Made by a program: the position numbers and the translations under genes
Shown here: piece by piece, positions 25,601-37,358 of the stretch
Numbering within the stretch: position 1 is the first letter of the stretch
How the letters are laid out: every line of letters begins with the position of its first letter
Origin: Anarhynchus alexandrinus
Lineage: Eukaryota > Chordata > Aves > Charadriiformes > Charadriidae
Length of the DNA stretch: 64,000 nucleotides
Direction of reading: 5' to 3'
NCBI GenBank assembly: GCA_008711295.1
Contig: VUYV01000015.1
Span: 5,268,527-5,332,526, forward strand
The notes under the pieces: generated by a model
Database searches by the model: none
What the model saw: only the letters and a program-made list of their open reading frames with translations
What the model was told of the DNA's origin: nothing

Positions 25601-28600
25601 GCCTGACCCATGCCAAGTATGGACAACGAGCCAATGCAAAGGTCAGTGTGAACAGCAACCATGGGGAATTTCAGACTTCCAAAGACAAAGCAGTATGGCC
25701 AGCAGTTGTGAAGTCTGTAAAGCCTGAAATGAATGAAACACTTTCTGAAACTCACATTACACTTAACAAAGACTCAAGTGTCTAACATGTTTCAACACAT
25801 TTTCTGCAAACTTTTTGACTTTGCATCACTAATGACATTTTAGGTCAACGTATGCTCACTAACAAAATTGTATGCTTCATTTTCCTCTATGTGGCAAGCA
25901 GATAACTATTACAATGGATAATTTTAGAAGTGTGCCTCCTAATTTACAGAGATGGATTCAATGTTCCCACAAACATGTCGTAACTGCTTAGTCACTCATT
26001 AAGCCACTAATATTATTGCTATGAACCGCCTGGAGAAGGACACAATTAGAATTCCATTTGCTTCATAGCTCATATGCATACTCATAGCATAGAGTTAGAT
26101 AAAAGGAAATTCAGAGAACAAAAAAGTATATATTTTACACACACACACAAAAAAAGCAGTTTAGGGGGATTCAAACAGTTTGGGGTAGTATTTCAAATAT
26201 GAATGTGCCATGAAATGCAAATGTCCTTTGTATGTGTGAGCATGAAATTTGACTTAAACACAGAAGTCTATAAAAAAGCAAAATACTAGCTGGTTAGCTC
26301 TGCTGGCCCCAAAATTGTCTGCTTGAATGTAACCTACTTTTGTTGCAATTTGATGACTGGATAAACTATACTACTGTTTATCATAACTTCTGGGGCTGTG
26401 TCATGTCAAAGAAACTAGGTGGGGATCTGACCCCTGATGTGCTAGGTTCTGTGAAAGTGAATTGGAATAACTCAAGATTCAATTTCAGACATAGCAGAGA
26501 AGTGTAACAAACAATAGCCCCATCTCACAGTTTCATCTCAAATTATTTGCTTGCAGAGTGCAATAATTCATTGTGGAACCACACTTCAGTAGTAAATTAA
26601 TACTCCCACTCCCTGTGCTGGCTCAGCTATTGTGACTGTAAGACCAGAATTAAAGTTCTGACCCATGTTTTCGAACATACTTCCACCCTACTCATACTCT
26701 AGTAGCTTCTACAAGAAGGCAAATTCATTACGCATTCTGAAGAGAAGACGCAATCTGAGTTACAGTCTACCAGTGTCCCAAAGGGAAAAAAATAAAAACA
26801 ATCTTTCCAAGTATGTTGCATTTTTTTACGTTATTTCCAATTTAGATTTTACTCAGAGAAATGTATATCATATTACTCAAGACTAGCATATAGTAACAGT
26901 GGAAATAACTATTCCTTAGACAACTGATTAAGTTCAAGGTTCTTTGCAGCATGTAAACAACTTAAATATTGCATGTCCTGTAAAAACACACAAAAAAGGA
27001 AATTGATTACAAAACTGAAAATGAGAAAAACAAAATCCCAATAAACTAAATTAACAAAAATCAAGAAGGGCAAGTTTGTACCAGTGACCTTAGCTGACCT
27101 CCATTAGAGGGTAATTACTATCCAATCAATAGTCCTTACACATAACTACGGACACAAATGGTCAATGGAAAGTGATAAAAGAATAGTGATCAATAAACAT
27201 TACAGTCTGGCATACAACTGTCCAAGAAGTGGGGAAAAATATATTACTTTTTTACTTTGGAAAGCCAATATACGAACCAGGATTCATCAAATTTGGGGAT
27301 TTGAACAGTTTCTATTATATAATACATCACCATTCTTTTCTAAATCCTTCCTATACAACTGAGTTAAGTGCCCGGGTTACAACATGACTGCTTAATGATC
27401 AGATTCAGTGCAATTCCATTTTGTTGGTATACGCATTGCCAACGTTCCTGAAGAACCCCTACAAACCTTGTATGGTGCTTGTGAAAATGAACTCGCTCCA
27501 CTTAGCTGTTTGAGATCAAAATCAAATCAAAATATTGTTTCTTTGCCAGGACAACAGAAAAGAGAGAAGCAAGGCCCTAAGCCTGAGACCTTTTGTTGAC
27601 ATGCCGAACCTCCTATTGATGGCAGATACACAATTTCAGGGACCTAAACCACAGTGCAATGAAATATTTGATGAAGGGGTGGAAGAAACTTTTTTTATTG
27701 AATCCAAGCAATCTTGAATCTGGCCCTTGATGAAGACCCAACTGCCAAAAATAATTTAGTATTTTTCCCTGATCACTGCTAGAAAATCAGTCATGAGCAG
27801 TCCTTCAGAGTTGTACTTCATATTTCAGAAATTGTTCCTGATTTGTAATTTTTGCAGTCTAATTTACATTCACTGAGAGACAGCAGTCAGTCAGCTATAT
27901 AATATAAAACACCTTTACCACAGCGTCGCACATATACACTCCTCCTGCAGTCAAAGAACATTGATGAAAATTATCCCTGGGACACGGTTTCTACAGACAG
28001 CACATGAATTTTTATGCAGGCAATGTTTAGCTATTCCTCGTGATCCTGGCAGGATCTACTCCTAAGTGTGTGATTGGTCAGAATCAAAAATAGAATCAAA
28101 AAGGATTCACATAAAAGGACTAAGATTTTGGTAATTTAAAGTTGGATTCCAAAGTTGTTCCCCACAAAAAGAAAGAAAACAGACTAACTATTATAGAAAT
28201 AAGGCAATCTGTCTGATAGATCTTCCTAAAAGCAGTTAATGTACGCTGTCTTGAAAGGAGTTTAGATGATTTCAAAGTAGATACACTGCTTTAAGTCAAG
28301 AGAATGAGCAACTTCTTGATTCCCTCAAAAATTCATTTTTTAGAAGAATTTTACCTATTCTAATATTAACCACAAAGAGTAGTATAAATCAAATTACAAT
28401 TCTATTGCTGATACTGCTTTTAGATCTCATCCATCTGGATGCCCAGAGCATAATACCCTGATTTTTAGTGATACAAAACCACATTCCTTGTTCAAGTTGG
28501 TGAGTGCTGACACACTAGTGGGGTTCCAAGAACTTCATCAAGATGAGTTGCCCAAATAAGTGCTATGGGATAAGAGTTACAATGTTAGAACATGAAACAA

Positions 28601-30897
28601 AGCAAAATAAAGTTACCTTCTTCCTCCTATCTTTTTCTACACATTTTTCACTAAGCAGTAGGATTGTTTAAGACTGTTTGGTCAGAATGGATGAATTTGG
28701 ATATCAGAATATGACACCACCTTTGATTGCTGCCCCCCCATCCTTTTGCTTTCCCATGATTAATTAACTGTTATGAATAGTCAGTTTACATCTGGACATG
28801 AAGCTCAGAGTGACACCAGTCTCTGAGTCATTTTACCCTGGGGTACTGATATAGTCTGTTCCACCATTACCCGCATTATCTAAATTGCTTGAACATGTTT
28901 ATGCACAGCTAATGGATTGTATTGAAAGGAATAACGTTTTGGCTAGTCATAAATCTGGTTTTAGACCTCATTTAATGATAAATATGTTAATAGCCTTTAC
29001 GCATGATTTGTTTGTACCTCCACACAGTGTACAATTGACAGGCAGTATAGTTGGTGACTGATAGTAACTTTACAACATGAGATTTAGATGACTGTGGCCT
29101 TTGATTAAAAGGCATTAAACTTTCTGCCTGTGCTGTTCCCTTGTTTGGGATTGATTAAAGAGATTATGATGTGCTTTCTTGGTAGGGCTGCATGACTAAT
29201 TACTGGTGGTTCTCTTTGGAACAACCATATTCTTGAAACTGATTGACCACACTTTATGGACCCCAGTTCTGAGACTTTTACTCTGTAAAACAGAACTTAG
29301 TCCTGCAAAGCCAATAGGACTACTCCCATGATCAGCTTCATATTGCTCATCTATTCAATTTTGTCTCTCCAGTTAAAAACTGACAACGGTTTGTATGAGA
29401 GAAACATACATGTTTGATTTCCTGTAAATAGCTCATCAAAGCATCTGCAACTCTTTAAGGAAATATTCCTCTTTGTTTTCTACTCATACCAAAGGTAAGC
29501 AGTCCTTCTAGTGCCTGCAAGATTTCTCCAATGCGTTAGCTGAGTTCTGCTGATGGAGAAGACCTGTCTATTCTTCAGATAGAGCCTTTCTTGATTCAGA
29601 GGAACAGATTTTCACGAACCATGGCATCACAGTTGGCATCACAACCAGAGATGTAGATATGTTCTTTGTCCCTCACTGTGGAAGTTCATGCTTCCAGCAC
29701 TGAAGTCCCCTGTTCATTCCCTGGTATTAGATTAGAGCATAGCTCCTATATTTATCAATTAAAATTACAGTAGATGTGCATAAATGTACGTATGCATATA
29801 TATTCTTACATATTCCACTCTATATTTACTTCAGCCTGTATTTCATGTGTGTGTGTGTTATATTTGAGTGGCAGCTGAGACCTCTTGCAGCTCCTCAGAG
29901 ATACAAGGAGGTTATGCCTGTCATTCACATGAACTTGCAATGCTGGGTTAAGATGATGTTACCTACCATCCTCCAAAAATTGGGAGATTGTACATAAATA
30001 ATAAAGTTCCAGATGTGGGTTTACTAAGGAGCCAATATGGCTTTCATGTTCTCTGTTAGCACTGGCTGGTGTAGTGTGTTTCCGTTGCCCTTCTGTGACT
30101 CTGCAACTTCATAGTGTCTTCATTTATGTTGGGACTGCAGTTCTCCCTTCTGTCCTGTAACTTGGCTATTAGCAATATGTAGCAAACATTTATGACTTAT
30201 TTGTATATTAAGTTGAGAGACTTAATGTAATGGCCATTATTATCATTACGAATAGTATCATAGAGAAGGGATTATCTGTAATGTGGCAATATCTGTAATG
30301 TGTGACATAAGAACTTGTGTTCTCCTTGAACATCTATAAAGTAAAATCAATCCTTCCCTCTGCACTCCCCACATATTAAATGTAATAAGCCTAGCTGCAG
30401 ATGAATGGTAGGGGAAGCTTTCTGCTTTAGCAGGTTTCTGCTGTCCCTTTGTCCTAGTTATTGTAATTGGATAATGTTCTGGAAAGTATCCTGGTAATAG
30501 CAGAAAAGTAGAAGGTGATGGTCCTCTTGACATATGACCTTATCAGAAAATCATCAAATGACAATGTTTCTCCCCAGGAATAACACCCCCTGTACTCATT
30601 AACATTTTCAACACAGAGGACCAAATGCATCACAGAGAAACAACATCCTGGAGATCAGAACTCAGGCAAGGTAAAAGCAATTGTTTTCACAGGCCAAATG
30701 TTTTAACTATGCTAAGCACTTCTTCAACCACAGCTTGCGGCGTTTGGTTTTGGTTTGGGTTTTTTTTTTTCCTTTAATTTTGCAAGATCGCTGCACAGGG
30801 ATAACATTGACTGATCACGATGTGCACTTAAATGGGATCCAATTTTGTTCCTCGCTCTGTTGAAAAGAGTTGTCTTTGGCTTTGTATGCAAAGAAAT
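19637..30897. other. 11-kb repeat-poor non-coding block
   Basis: No mobile element is recognised. Between about 19.84 and 25.32 kb there is no open frame of 60 codons on either strand, so the DNA is strongly AT-rich and stop-dense. Small perfect hairpins occur at 21973-21995 and 23115-23140. About 28720-29260 is rich in homeodomain-like TAAT cores and contains CCTTTGAT at 29098-29105, a TCF/LEF-like word. These traits fit regulatory DNA but do not prove it. The frames at 25323-25785 overlap on opposite strands and are not convincing genes. Confidence 0.5.
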
Positions 30898-31022
30898 AAT
30901 CATAGAATCATAGAATCATAGAATGGTTTAGGTTGGAAAGGACCTTGAAGATCATCGAGTTCCAACCCCCCTGCCATAGGCAGGGACACCTCCCACTAGA
31001 CCAGGTTGCCCAAGGCCACGTC
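30898..31022 (-). mobile_element. CR1 LINE, short 5'-truncated copy
   Basis: Three TCATAGAA tail units lead into GGTTTAGGTTGGAAAGGACC, then the reversed 3'-UTR and the last codons of ORF2, ending abruptly at about 31022 inside CAAGGCCACGTC. The sequence is nearly identical to the corresponding parts of the copies at 36870 and 50840, so it belongs to the same, relatively young subfamily. Confidence 0.97.
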
Positions 31023-32753
31023 ATAATGCACTGAATTCCCATGTACCACCTTCCATGTCCAGGAACAGTCAGTCAATCAAGACACACAGTATTGAAAGAG
31101 GTTAAATGTCCTCTGCACACTGTCATAATTCACCAAATATATCAGGCAATAAAATCCTGTGATAACTCACTTTTCATGACAAACCTTGTAATGAGAAGTG
31201 AAAATGGGACAAATTAATCTATTCACTTGACATAGATTGTAACTAGAAGGAGAAAAACTAGCCCAGAATTAACCCATTCTTGCAATGATCACACAGCTGA
31301 AAACAGATATTTCTCTTTGGCTGTAGACTTGGGTGGTGGTTCTTGATTTTATTTACCTTCTTTTCTCTCAAGTACTTCTCTAGCATCATGACTAGAGAGC
31401 AGTAACTACAAATGAATGAAAAAAACCCCAACATTTGAAAGCGTCTAGCTATCTCTTGCCTATTTCCATGGAACAGAAGAGCAATCCAGACTTCCACTGA
31501 ATTTAGATGCATAATCGTACCACTGCTTAATAGCTAATCCTCCTTTAAAGAAATCTGACCCCTTTTAGAATTTTTAACTAACTAAATTCATATATACTCA
31601 GCTGTCACAAACAGATAACTTGTCCCTGTTTTCTGGAAACACTATAGGTACAGAACACATGATACATTTAATGATGAACTGCAAGGTGATAAGAAAATGA
31701 AGGGAATTTATTAATCCCATCTTCAAAAAGATGGTGCCATGATCCAAGTGCCTATAGCCAGATCCTAAGATTAATACAGTTTTAATTCTCGGGTAGATGA
31801 TGGGACTAAAAAAGCTGGAAATCAACAGATACAAGTAGTACAAATTCTCCATATTTGCAAGAAGCCATGCAAGATACTGTTGAAACAAGGCTGATTCTGA
31901 AATCGCTCCTGTATCCGGTATTTAAAGACTCTCATGAGGGGTCTCAAATGACTAGAGGGTCTTTTGCACCTTGATCTTTGTAAATGTGAAGCCTAAACAC
32001 CTCAGACATCTGAGGACGATAGAGTGAAATGGTACACAGCATACCACCAAAATATGAGGCTAAAGAGGTGGCTCAACTACATAAAATCATATGAAAGCAA
32101 AAAGCTTAAAAATATGACTACAGCATTGCTGACACATTCTTGAAAACTGCATCATGTAGTATCAAAGTGACCTCTTCCCGTCTTGTCACACCACATCAAC
32201 TTGTCTTTTGTTACTATGTCTGTTGACAGCACATAATGTGATGAAGCATGACATAATATGGAGGAAAATATGAAATGAAAAGGTAACTTTTTGTGACACG
32301 TATTGCATTAAAACACCAATAATACAAGTAACCGATAACATTTCAAACTCCTTGGAAAATTAGAATGAATGCCTCCCATTGTTATAAGGGAACACGTGTT
32401 TACAGATTTGAGTTAAAATGAGTTCTTAAGGAAATGGACCAGTATCCTGTTATTTTGAATGAAAGTGAGATCCTCTTACATTGAGGAACATTTTGTCTCA
32501 CAATAGATGTCATTCTGTTCTCTTGTATGGTGTCAGTAGCAAGATATATTCCCCAGCTAGACCCTTTACAGGAGAGAATGAAAGTGATTTGGTATCTACT
32601 GTGACACGTGCAGGAAACTTCTGAAAGAAAACAACAGGAAAAAACATCCACTCTCAGGAGAGTTGGAGTTCTCAGAGGAGCAGAGCAACCCCCTCTGCCT
32701 TTCACATCCAGTTTAACAGGACTGTTCCTTAGCTTGGAAGGAGTAAGAAAAAG
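31023..32753. other. Non-coding unique sequence, nothing recognised
   Basis: No repeats or genes are recognised. Minus-strand frames at 31258-31512 and 31598-31888 are short and match nothing I know. Confidence 0.5.

Positions 32754-32800
<47 letters not shown>
32754..32800. repeat. Poly-A homopolymer of 47 bases
   Basis: An uninterrupted run of 47 A. No AATAAA-type polyadenylation signal or recognisable transcript lies just upstream, so I do not read it as the tail of a processed pseudogene. The long Phe-rich minus-strand frames crossing it are artefacts. Confidence 0.97.
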
Positions 32801-32802
<2 letters not shown>

Positions 32803-33064
32803 AAAGAAGATGGCAGAAGAAGCAATATAGAAGAAATGGCAGGAAAAGATTGATGACAAAGCTGTAATAAGGAGAACAAAAAGAGATGAAGATTTACTAG
32901 TAAGAATGACAGAGAATAATGAAAGAACACATGATGGAGGTGGGAAATCATGGAAAACAAGGGAAAACAGTTCAAACGAAAACACTGTTGTGAAAAGTAA
33001 AGCTGGAAAAAGAAGAGGAATTAGAAAGACTGGAATATTCAGAAGAGAAAAAGAACTCTGGTGA
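32801..33064. repeat. Purine-biased (A/G-rich) tract on the plus strand
   Basis: For about 260 bases after the poly-A run the plus strand is strongly enriched in A and G (GAAAAGAAGATGG, AAAAAGAAGAGGAATTAG and similar), with few pyrimidine runs. It has no repeat unit. Origin unknown; possibly decay of an older A-rich microsatellite. Confidence 0.6.
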
Positions 33065-33261
33065 CGTGCAGCCCAGAGGGGCACCCTCTGTTAGTATTTC
33101 AGCTGTTACTTACACTTCATCACATCTCTGTAACAGCAAGTAATACATTTCTTGATTATGAAACAGAACACTGGGACAGAATATTCTGTCCTGAAAGATT
33201 GCATTTATTATTAGATGAAAAATTTTCTATATTTTTGTGACACAGTCCACCAAGACTGGGG

Positions 33262-33319
33262 CCCTTCCCTTCCCTTCCCTTCCCTTCCCTTCCCTTCCAT
33301 TCCCTTCCCTTACCTTCCC
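33262..33319. repeat. CCCTT pentanucleotide array, left of an assembly gap
   Basis: CCCTT units with a few interruptions (CCAT and TTACC near 33298-33313). This is the same motif as the AAGGG array at 10005-10068, on the opposite strand. Its length is unknown because it runs into undetermined bases. Confidence 0.95.
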
Positions 33320-33443
33320 NNNNNNNNNNNNNNNNNNNNNNNNNNNNNNNNNNNNNNNNNNNNNNNNNNNNNNNNNNNNNNNNNNNNNNNNNNNNNNNNN
33401 NNNNNNNNNNNNNNNNNNNNNNNNNNNNNNNNNNNNNNNNNNN
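33320..33443. other. Assembly gap (124 undetermined bases)
   Basis: N bases with CCCTT units on both sides, so the gap lies wholly inside the pentamer array. All frames reported through it are artefacts. Confidence 0.99.
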
Positions 33444-33480
33444 CCCTTCCCTTCCCTTCCCTTCCCTTCCCTTCCCTTCC
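33444..33480. repeat. CCCTT pentanucleotide array, right of the gap
   Basis: A pure continuation of the same array, ending in CCCACAATT. Confidence 0.95.
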
Positions 33481-33924
33481 CACAATTTTCACTTTCAAAA
33501 GGCAAACAGAAAACCACAAAATAAACCAAGATACTTATTATGTGGCAGAACTGAACCTCAAATGTTAAAATTTTACATTAGCTTAAAAAGAGATGGACTA
33601 AATTCCTAGGAGAAAAATTCACTGAGGTGTAGTAAACAAAAATTTCACCTCTGGCTCAAGAAGCTTTTAGGCCAGAAGCTGCTTGAGGCTTAGCGTGTGT
33701 CCTGGAAAAAAGGTCATAATCTGTTTTCCTGACCTCCCTGGGCTTTGCTGGTGGACACTGTCAGAGTCCGAAGGCGAGAGGAGCGTGGTCTGCCTTGCAA
33801 GGCCACATCATCTGGGCTCTGTAAGGGGGAGTAGTGGCTAACACAGTTTAAAATGAAGACACATATCTTGCAATGCGGAAATACCCATCATAGATCTTAG
33901 GGGTTAGCTCCAGAATTGAAGCAT
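33481..33924. other. Non-coding unique sequence, partly GC-richer
   Basis: The part at about 33650-33830 is GC-richer (for example GTCCGAAGGCGAGAGGAGCG near 33767), but I recognise neither a coding frame nor a repeat family. Confidence 0.4.
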
Positions 33925-34802
33925 AGAGTCATAGAATGATTTGGGTTGTAAGGGACCCCCCTGCAATGAGCAGGGATATCTTCAACTAGATCAGGTTTCT
34001 CAGAACCTCGGTCAACCTGACCTGGAATGTTTTCAGGGATAGGGCATCTGCCATATCTCTGGGCAACCTGTGCCAGTGTTTTACCACCCTCATTGTAAAA
34101 AATTTTTTCCCTTTAAGTCTGAATCTTCCCTATTTTAGTTTAAAAATGTTACCCCTTGTCCTATCACAACAGGCCCTGCTAAAATGTTTGTCCCTATCTT
34201 TCCTTTAAGTACTGGAAGGCTGCTATATGGTCTCCTTGCAACCTTCTCTTCTCCAGGCTGAACAACCCCCGCTCTCTCAGCCTGTTCTCATAGGCCAGGT
34301 GCTCCATTCCTCTGATCATGTTTGTGGCCCCCTCTGAACATGCTCCTCCTCTGTTTTTCCTGTGCTGAGGGCTCCAGAGCTGGACACAGTACTCCAGGTG
34401 GGGTCTTACCAGGGTGGAGTAGAGGGTCAGAATCAACTCCCTCGCCCTGCTGGCCATGCTTCTTTTGACGCAGCCCAGGATACGGTTGGCTTTCTGGGCT
34501 GCCAGTGCACATTGCCGGCTCATGTTCAGCTTTCCATCCACCACTACCCCCAAGCTGTTCTCGGCAGGGCTGCCCTCAATTCTTTCATCCCCTAGCCTAT
34601 ATTGATACTGGGGGTTGCCCTGACCCAGGTGCAGGACCTTGTATTTGGCCCTGTTGAACCTCATGAGGTTCACAGGTACCCACTTCTCCAGCTTGTCCAG
34701 GTCCCTCTGGATGGCATCCCATCCCTCAGGCGTGTCAACTGCAGCGCTCAGCGTGGTGTCAACACAAACTTGCTGAGGGTGCACTTGATCCCACTGTCAA
34801 AT
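33925..34802 (-). mobile_element. CR1 LINE, 5'-truncated copy with ORF2 C-terminal third
   Basis: It begins with a worn tail (AGTCATAGAATGATTTGGG) and extends through the 3'-UTR and the C-terminal part of ORF2 to about 34800, just upstream of the FADD region. The 3'-UTR lacks about 25 bases present in the sister copies: the GACCTTGAAGATCATCGAG block is missing, so GGGACC joins CCCCTGC directly. Its wording differs from the 36870 and 50840 copies, which points to another subfamily or an older insertion. Confidence 0.95.
34194..34784 (-). pseudogene. CR1 ORF2 C-terminal fragment (reverse transcriptase thumb and downstream)
   Basis: An open stretch of 196 codons. It includes [49 protein letters not shown] and [20 protein letters not shown], the standard CR1 ORF2 blocks after the catalytic motif. 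The first residues ([11 protein letters not shown]) are out of frame: at about 34770 one base is missing relative to the sister copies, so the FADDTK region reads in another frame. The remaining C-terminus after 34194 is separated by a stop. Not functional. Confidence 0.9.
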
Positions 34803-36869
34803 TGGAGACAGCATGGCTGTATCTGCATCGACTTCTGGAGAGAGTCTAATTAAGCAATACTAATTAGTGTTTTGAACAGTGTCTTACAGAAGAGACTAAA
34901 CTGTTTCTGACCTACAAATTATCTCTATATTTCTCATCTACACAATTTTGTTTATTTTATGTTAGGTCTGGGATCTCTATATTTCATGACGTAGAGATAC
35001 ATACAGTATCTTTGTTATGACATTTGTTTTTTTTTAACTTTTCTACCAGTGCTTAAAATTAATGAAGAAGGAATTCATTTAAAATTATATATGTATATAT
35101 TTTACATTGTATGTACACTTAACATTATCTTGCATATATTCCTCTTTAGGCAACATTTCAAGCTGCATTAACTAAAACTGTCATCTCATATATAAAGCAT
35201 TTTTCAGATGTTCTTTCATATTTGCAGAATCAGTCAAACTATTCATCAAACCAAGAATGGATCCCTTTTATGTCAACAAAATTGGCAGTCATTTTTTTTA
35301 ATAGACTGGCTGAGCAACCAAAGTAATCATTTTTAGGAAATGGATTTTTTGTAAATTGTTTCCTACTGAGGTCAGTTTCAGTTGATAGATTTATTCATGT
35401 GATATTTTTTCTTATGCTTTGCTGATTTTTTTATAAATTAATTTATTAATATTTATTTAATAATTAATATGACACAGGCAGGCATGAGCTAAAAATCATC
35501 CCTGCTCCAATTAAGGAATTAGCTACAATTTAGAAATATATTCACCTTTACTTTCTGGATTGTTTAATTCTTCATAAGGGAAACAAAGACATATTGTTAA
35601 ACTATAATAAAATGAGCAACATCTTTTGACAAGCTGTAACTGTAATTCTATATTTATTTTTTTTCTTTTGTGATTCAATCTTCTCTAGACGAACAAGAAG
35701 TGAAGGTGACAAAAGTATAAATATCAGTCACTGGAAAAAGCTAATATTGAGAAGTAATGCACACTTTTGCTGTGACTTTTCCTTAGAGCAAGGCTCCTTT
35801 ATTTTGCATTTCAAAGCAAGATGATGTCGACTATTATAACTTCTCACTTTGAAGAAAAAAGAAATAGCTCTGAACAGGAGAAGATGAGAAAAGAACGTAT
35901 CTATTCTGTGTGAGTTCTACTCCTCTACTGCCATCATTTTTTAAAAGGTATCTCCAGCTCTGTGGTAGATCTCCACTCCTCTCCCTCAGAAGTCAGACTT
36001 TTCTTACAGCTGTGGTTTTCAAACTAAAGAATTGGTAGCTCTTTCTTAGTGTGCACAAATCCACTCCGATGACTGAGAATTATGTTTTTACAAAATACAC
36101 TGAGTTAAAAGCATCCAGAAGGAAATAAACCCACGCTGAATGAAAGAACTGGAGAACAGCCAATGTATCTAACTTTTAATAATGGAACAGCACTGCAATA
36201 GCATCTACTGGCCCCAACCCAAGCGCAGAGTTTCTATTACCCTTAACATACATGTAATATGCTAATCTGTGTATGTTATTTCAGTCCTTATTAAGTTGTT
36301 TAACATAGGGTGAAATAAATAATTATTATCCTTATTTTTGAAGTTGTGAGAGAAGAATGGGGAAAAAATAAATTACCTATGGCTCCAGAACAGGTGAGGT
36401 GGTAGAAATTAAGAGTGTCCCTAAACAATTAATCAAAATATCACAAGTTCTCTGAACAGGTCTTTTGCATTAACATTTTTTCCTACTGCTTTGCTTCACC
36501 AAAGTCTCTCTATAGTCTCTTCCTCTAAATACGGCAGGAATAGTTCCCTCTGTTTTTCTCTCCCTTCATTCCTCCATATTACAATAATGAAGCAACACTA
36601 TTGTTAGCCTCAAGCTGCGATAGACTGAACTGACAGGGTAGGGATATACAGGCCCTGTGAGCACAGTGATTTTTGAAAACACAATTTAGTTCCGAGGCTC
36701 CAGTTTTGCATCATTAAGAACTGGTGCTTGGGTAGCATTATCTAATCAATGTACCTCTCCAAATTGTAATTAGTGTTATAACTGAAAGAGGCAAATTCAA
36801 GTCATCGTAAAACTCAATCATCCAAGCTCTCATTTTTGTAAAGCTAGAAAATAGATGATTGTTTTTCTT
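34803..36869. other. Non-coding unique sequence, AT-rich
   Basis: No gene or mobile element recognised. A very AT-rich patch of TTAAT/TTTAT words lies at 35428-35472. No open frame is worth reporting. Confidence 0.5.
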
Positions 36870-37358
36870 AGAATCATCATGAATCATAGAATGGTTTAGG
36901 TTGGAAAGGACCTTGAAGATCATCGAGTTCCAACACCCCCCTACTGTGGGCAGGGTCACCTCCCACTAGACCAGGTTGCCCAAGGCCACGTCCAGCCTGG
37001 CTGTGAACACCTCCAGGGATGGGGCCTCAACAACTTCTCTGGGCAACCTGTTCCAGTGCCTTACCACCCTCAAAGTGAAAAACTTCCTAATGTTCAATCT
37101 AAACCTGCCCTCTTCCAGTTTAAAGCCATTTCCCCTCATCCTATCACTCCATGCCCTAGTAAAAAGTCCTTCCCCAGCTCTCCTGTAGGCCCCCTTTAGG
37201 TACTGGAAGGCCGCAATAAGATCTCCTTGGAGCCTTCTCTTCTCCAGGCTGAACAGCCCCAACTCTCTCAGCCTCTCCTCATAGGAGAGGTGCTCCAGCC
37301 CTCGGATAATCCTCGTGGCCCTCCTCTGGAAACGCTCCAGCAGGTCCATATCCTTCTA
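36870..37358 (-). mobile_element. CR1 LINE, young-looking 5'-truncated copy
   Basis: The reversed tail (GAATCATCATGAATCATAG), then the standard 3'-UTR and the last 127 codons of ORF2 without a stop. It breaks off near AAGGATATGGACCTGCTGGA. It aligns along its length with the plus-strand copy at 50840-51323, and by eye most positions are identical. Confidence 0.97.
36966..37349 (-). pseudogene. CR1 ORF2 C-terminal 127 codons
   Basis: It reads [20 protein letters not shown], then [40 protein letters not shown] and [20 protein letters not shown], ending NLV-stop as CR1 ORF2 does. The frame is intact but holds only the C-terminal tail, without endonuclease or reverse-transcriptase catalytic residues. 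It is a 5'-truncated retrotransposed fragment, not a host gene, and its initial Met is simply an internal codon. The open frame indicates little decay since insertion. Confidence 0.95.

Noticed and set aside
25323..25785. Overlapping frames of 71-136 codons on both strands
   Set aside because: Mutually overlapping on opposite strands with no recognisable protein.
32600..32800. Possible processed pseudogene ending in poly-A
   Set aside because: No polyadenylation signal, no recognisable transcript and no target duplication seen.
32400..33084. Long minus-strand frames (191 and 123 codons) rich in Phe
   Set aside because: They exist only because they cross the 47-base homopolymer. The rest shows no recognisable protein.
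33156..33568. Several frames rich in Gly-Lys-Glu or Pro-Phe-Ser
   Set aside because: They are translations of the CCCTT/AAGGG array and the N gap.
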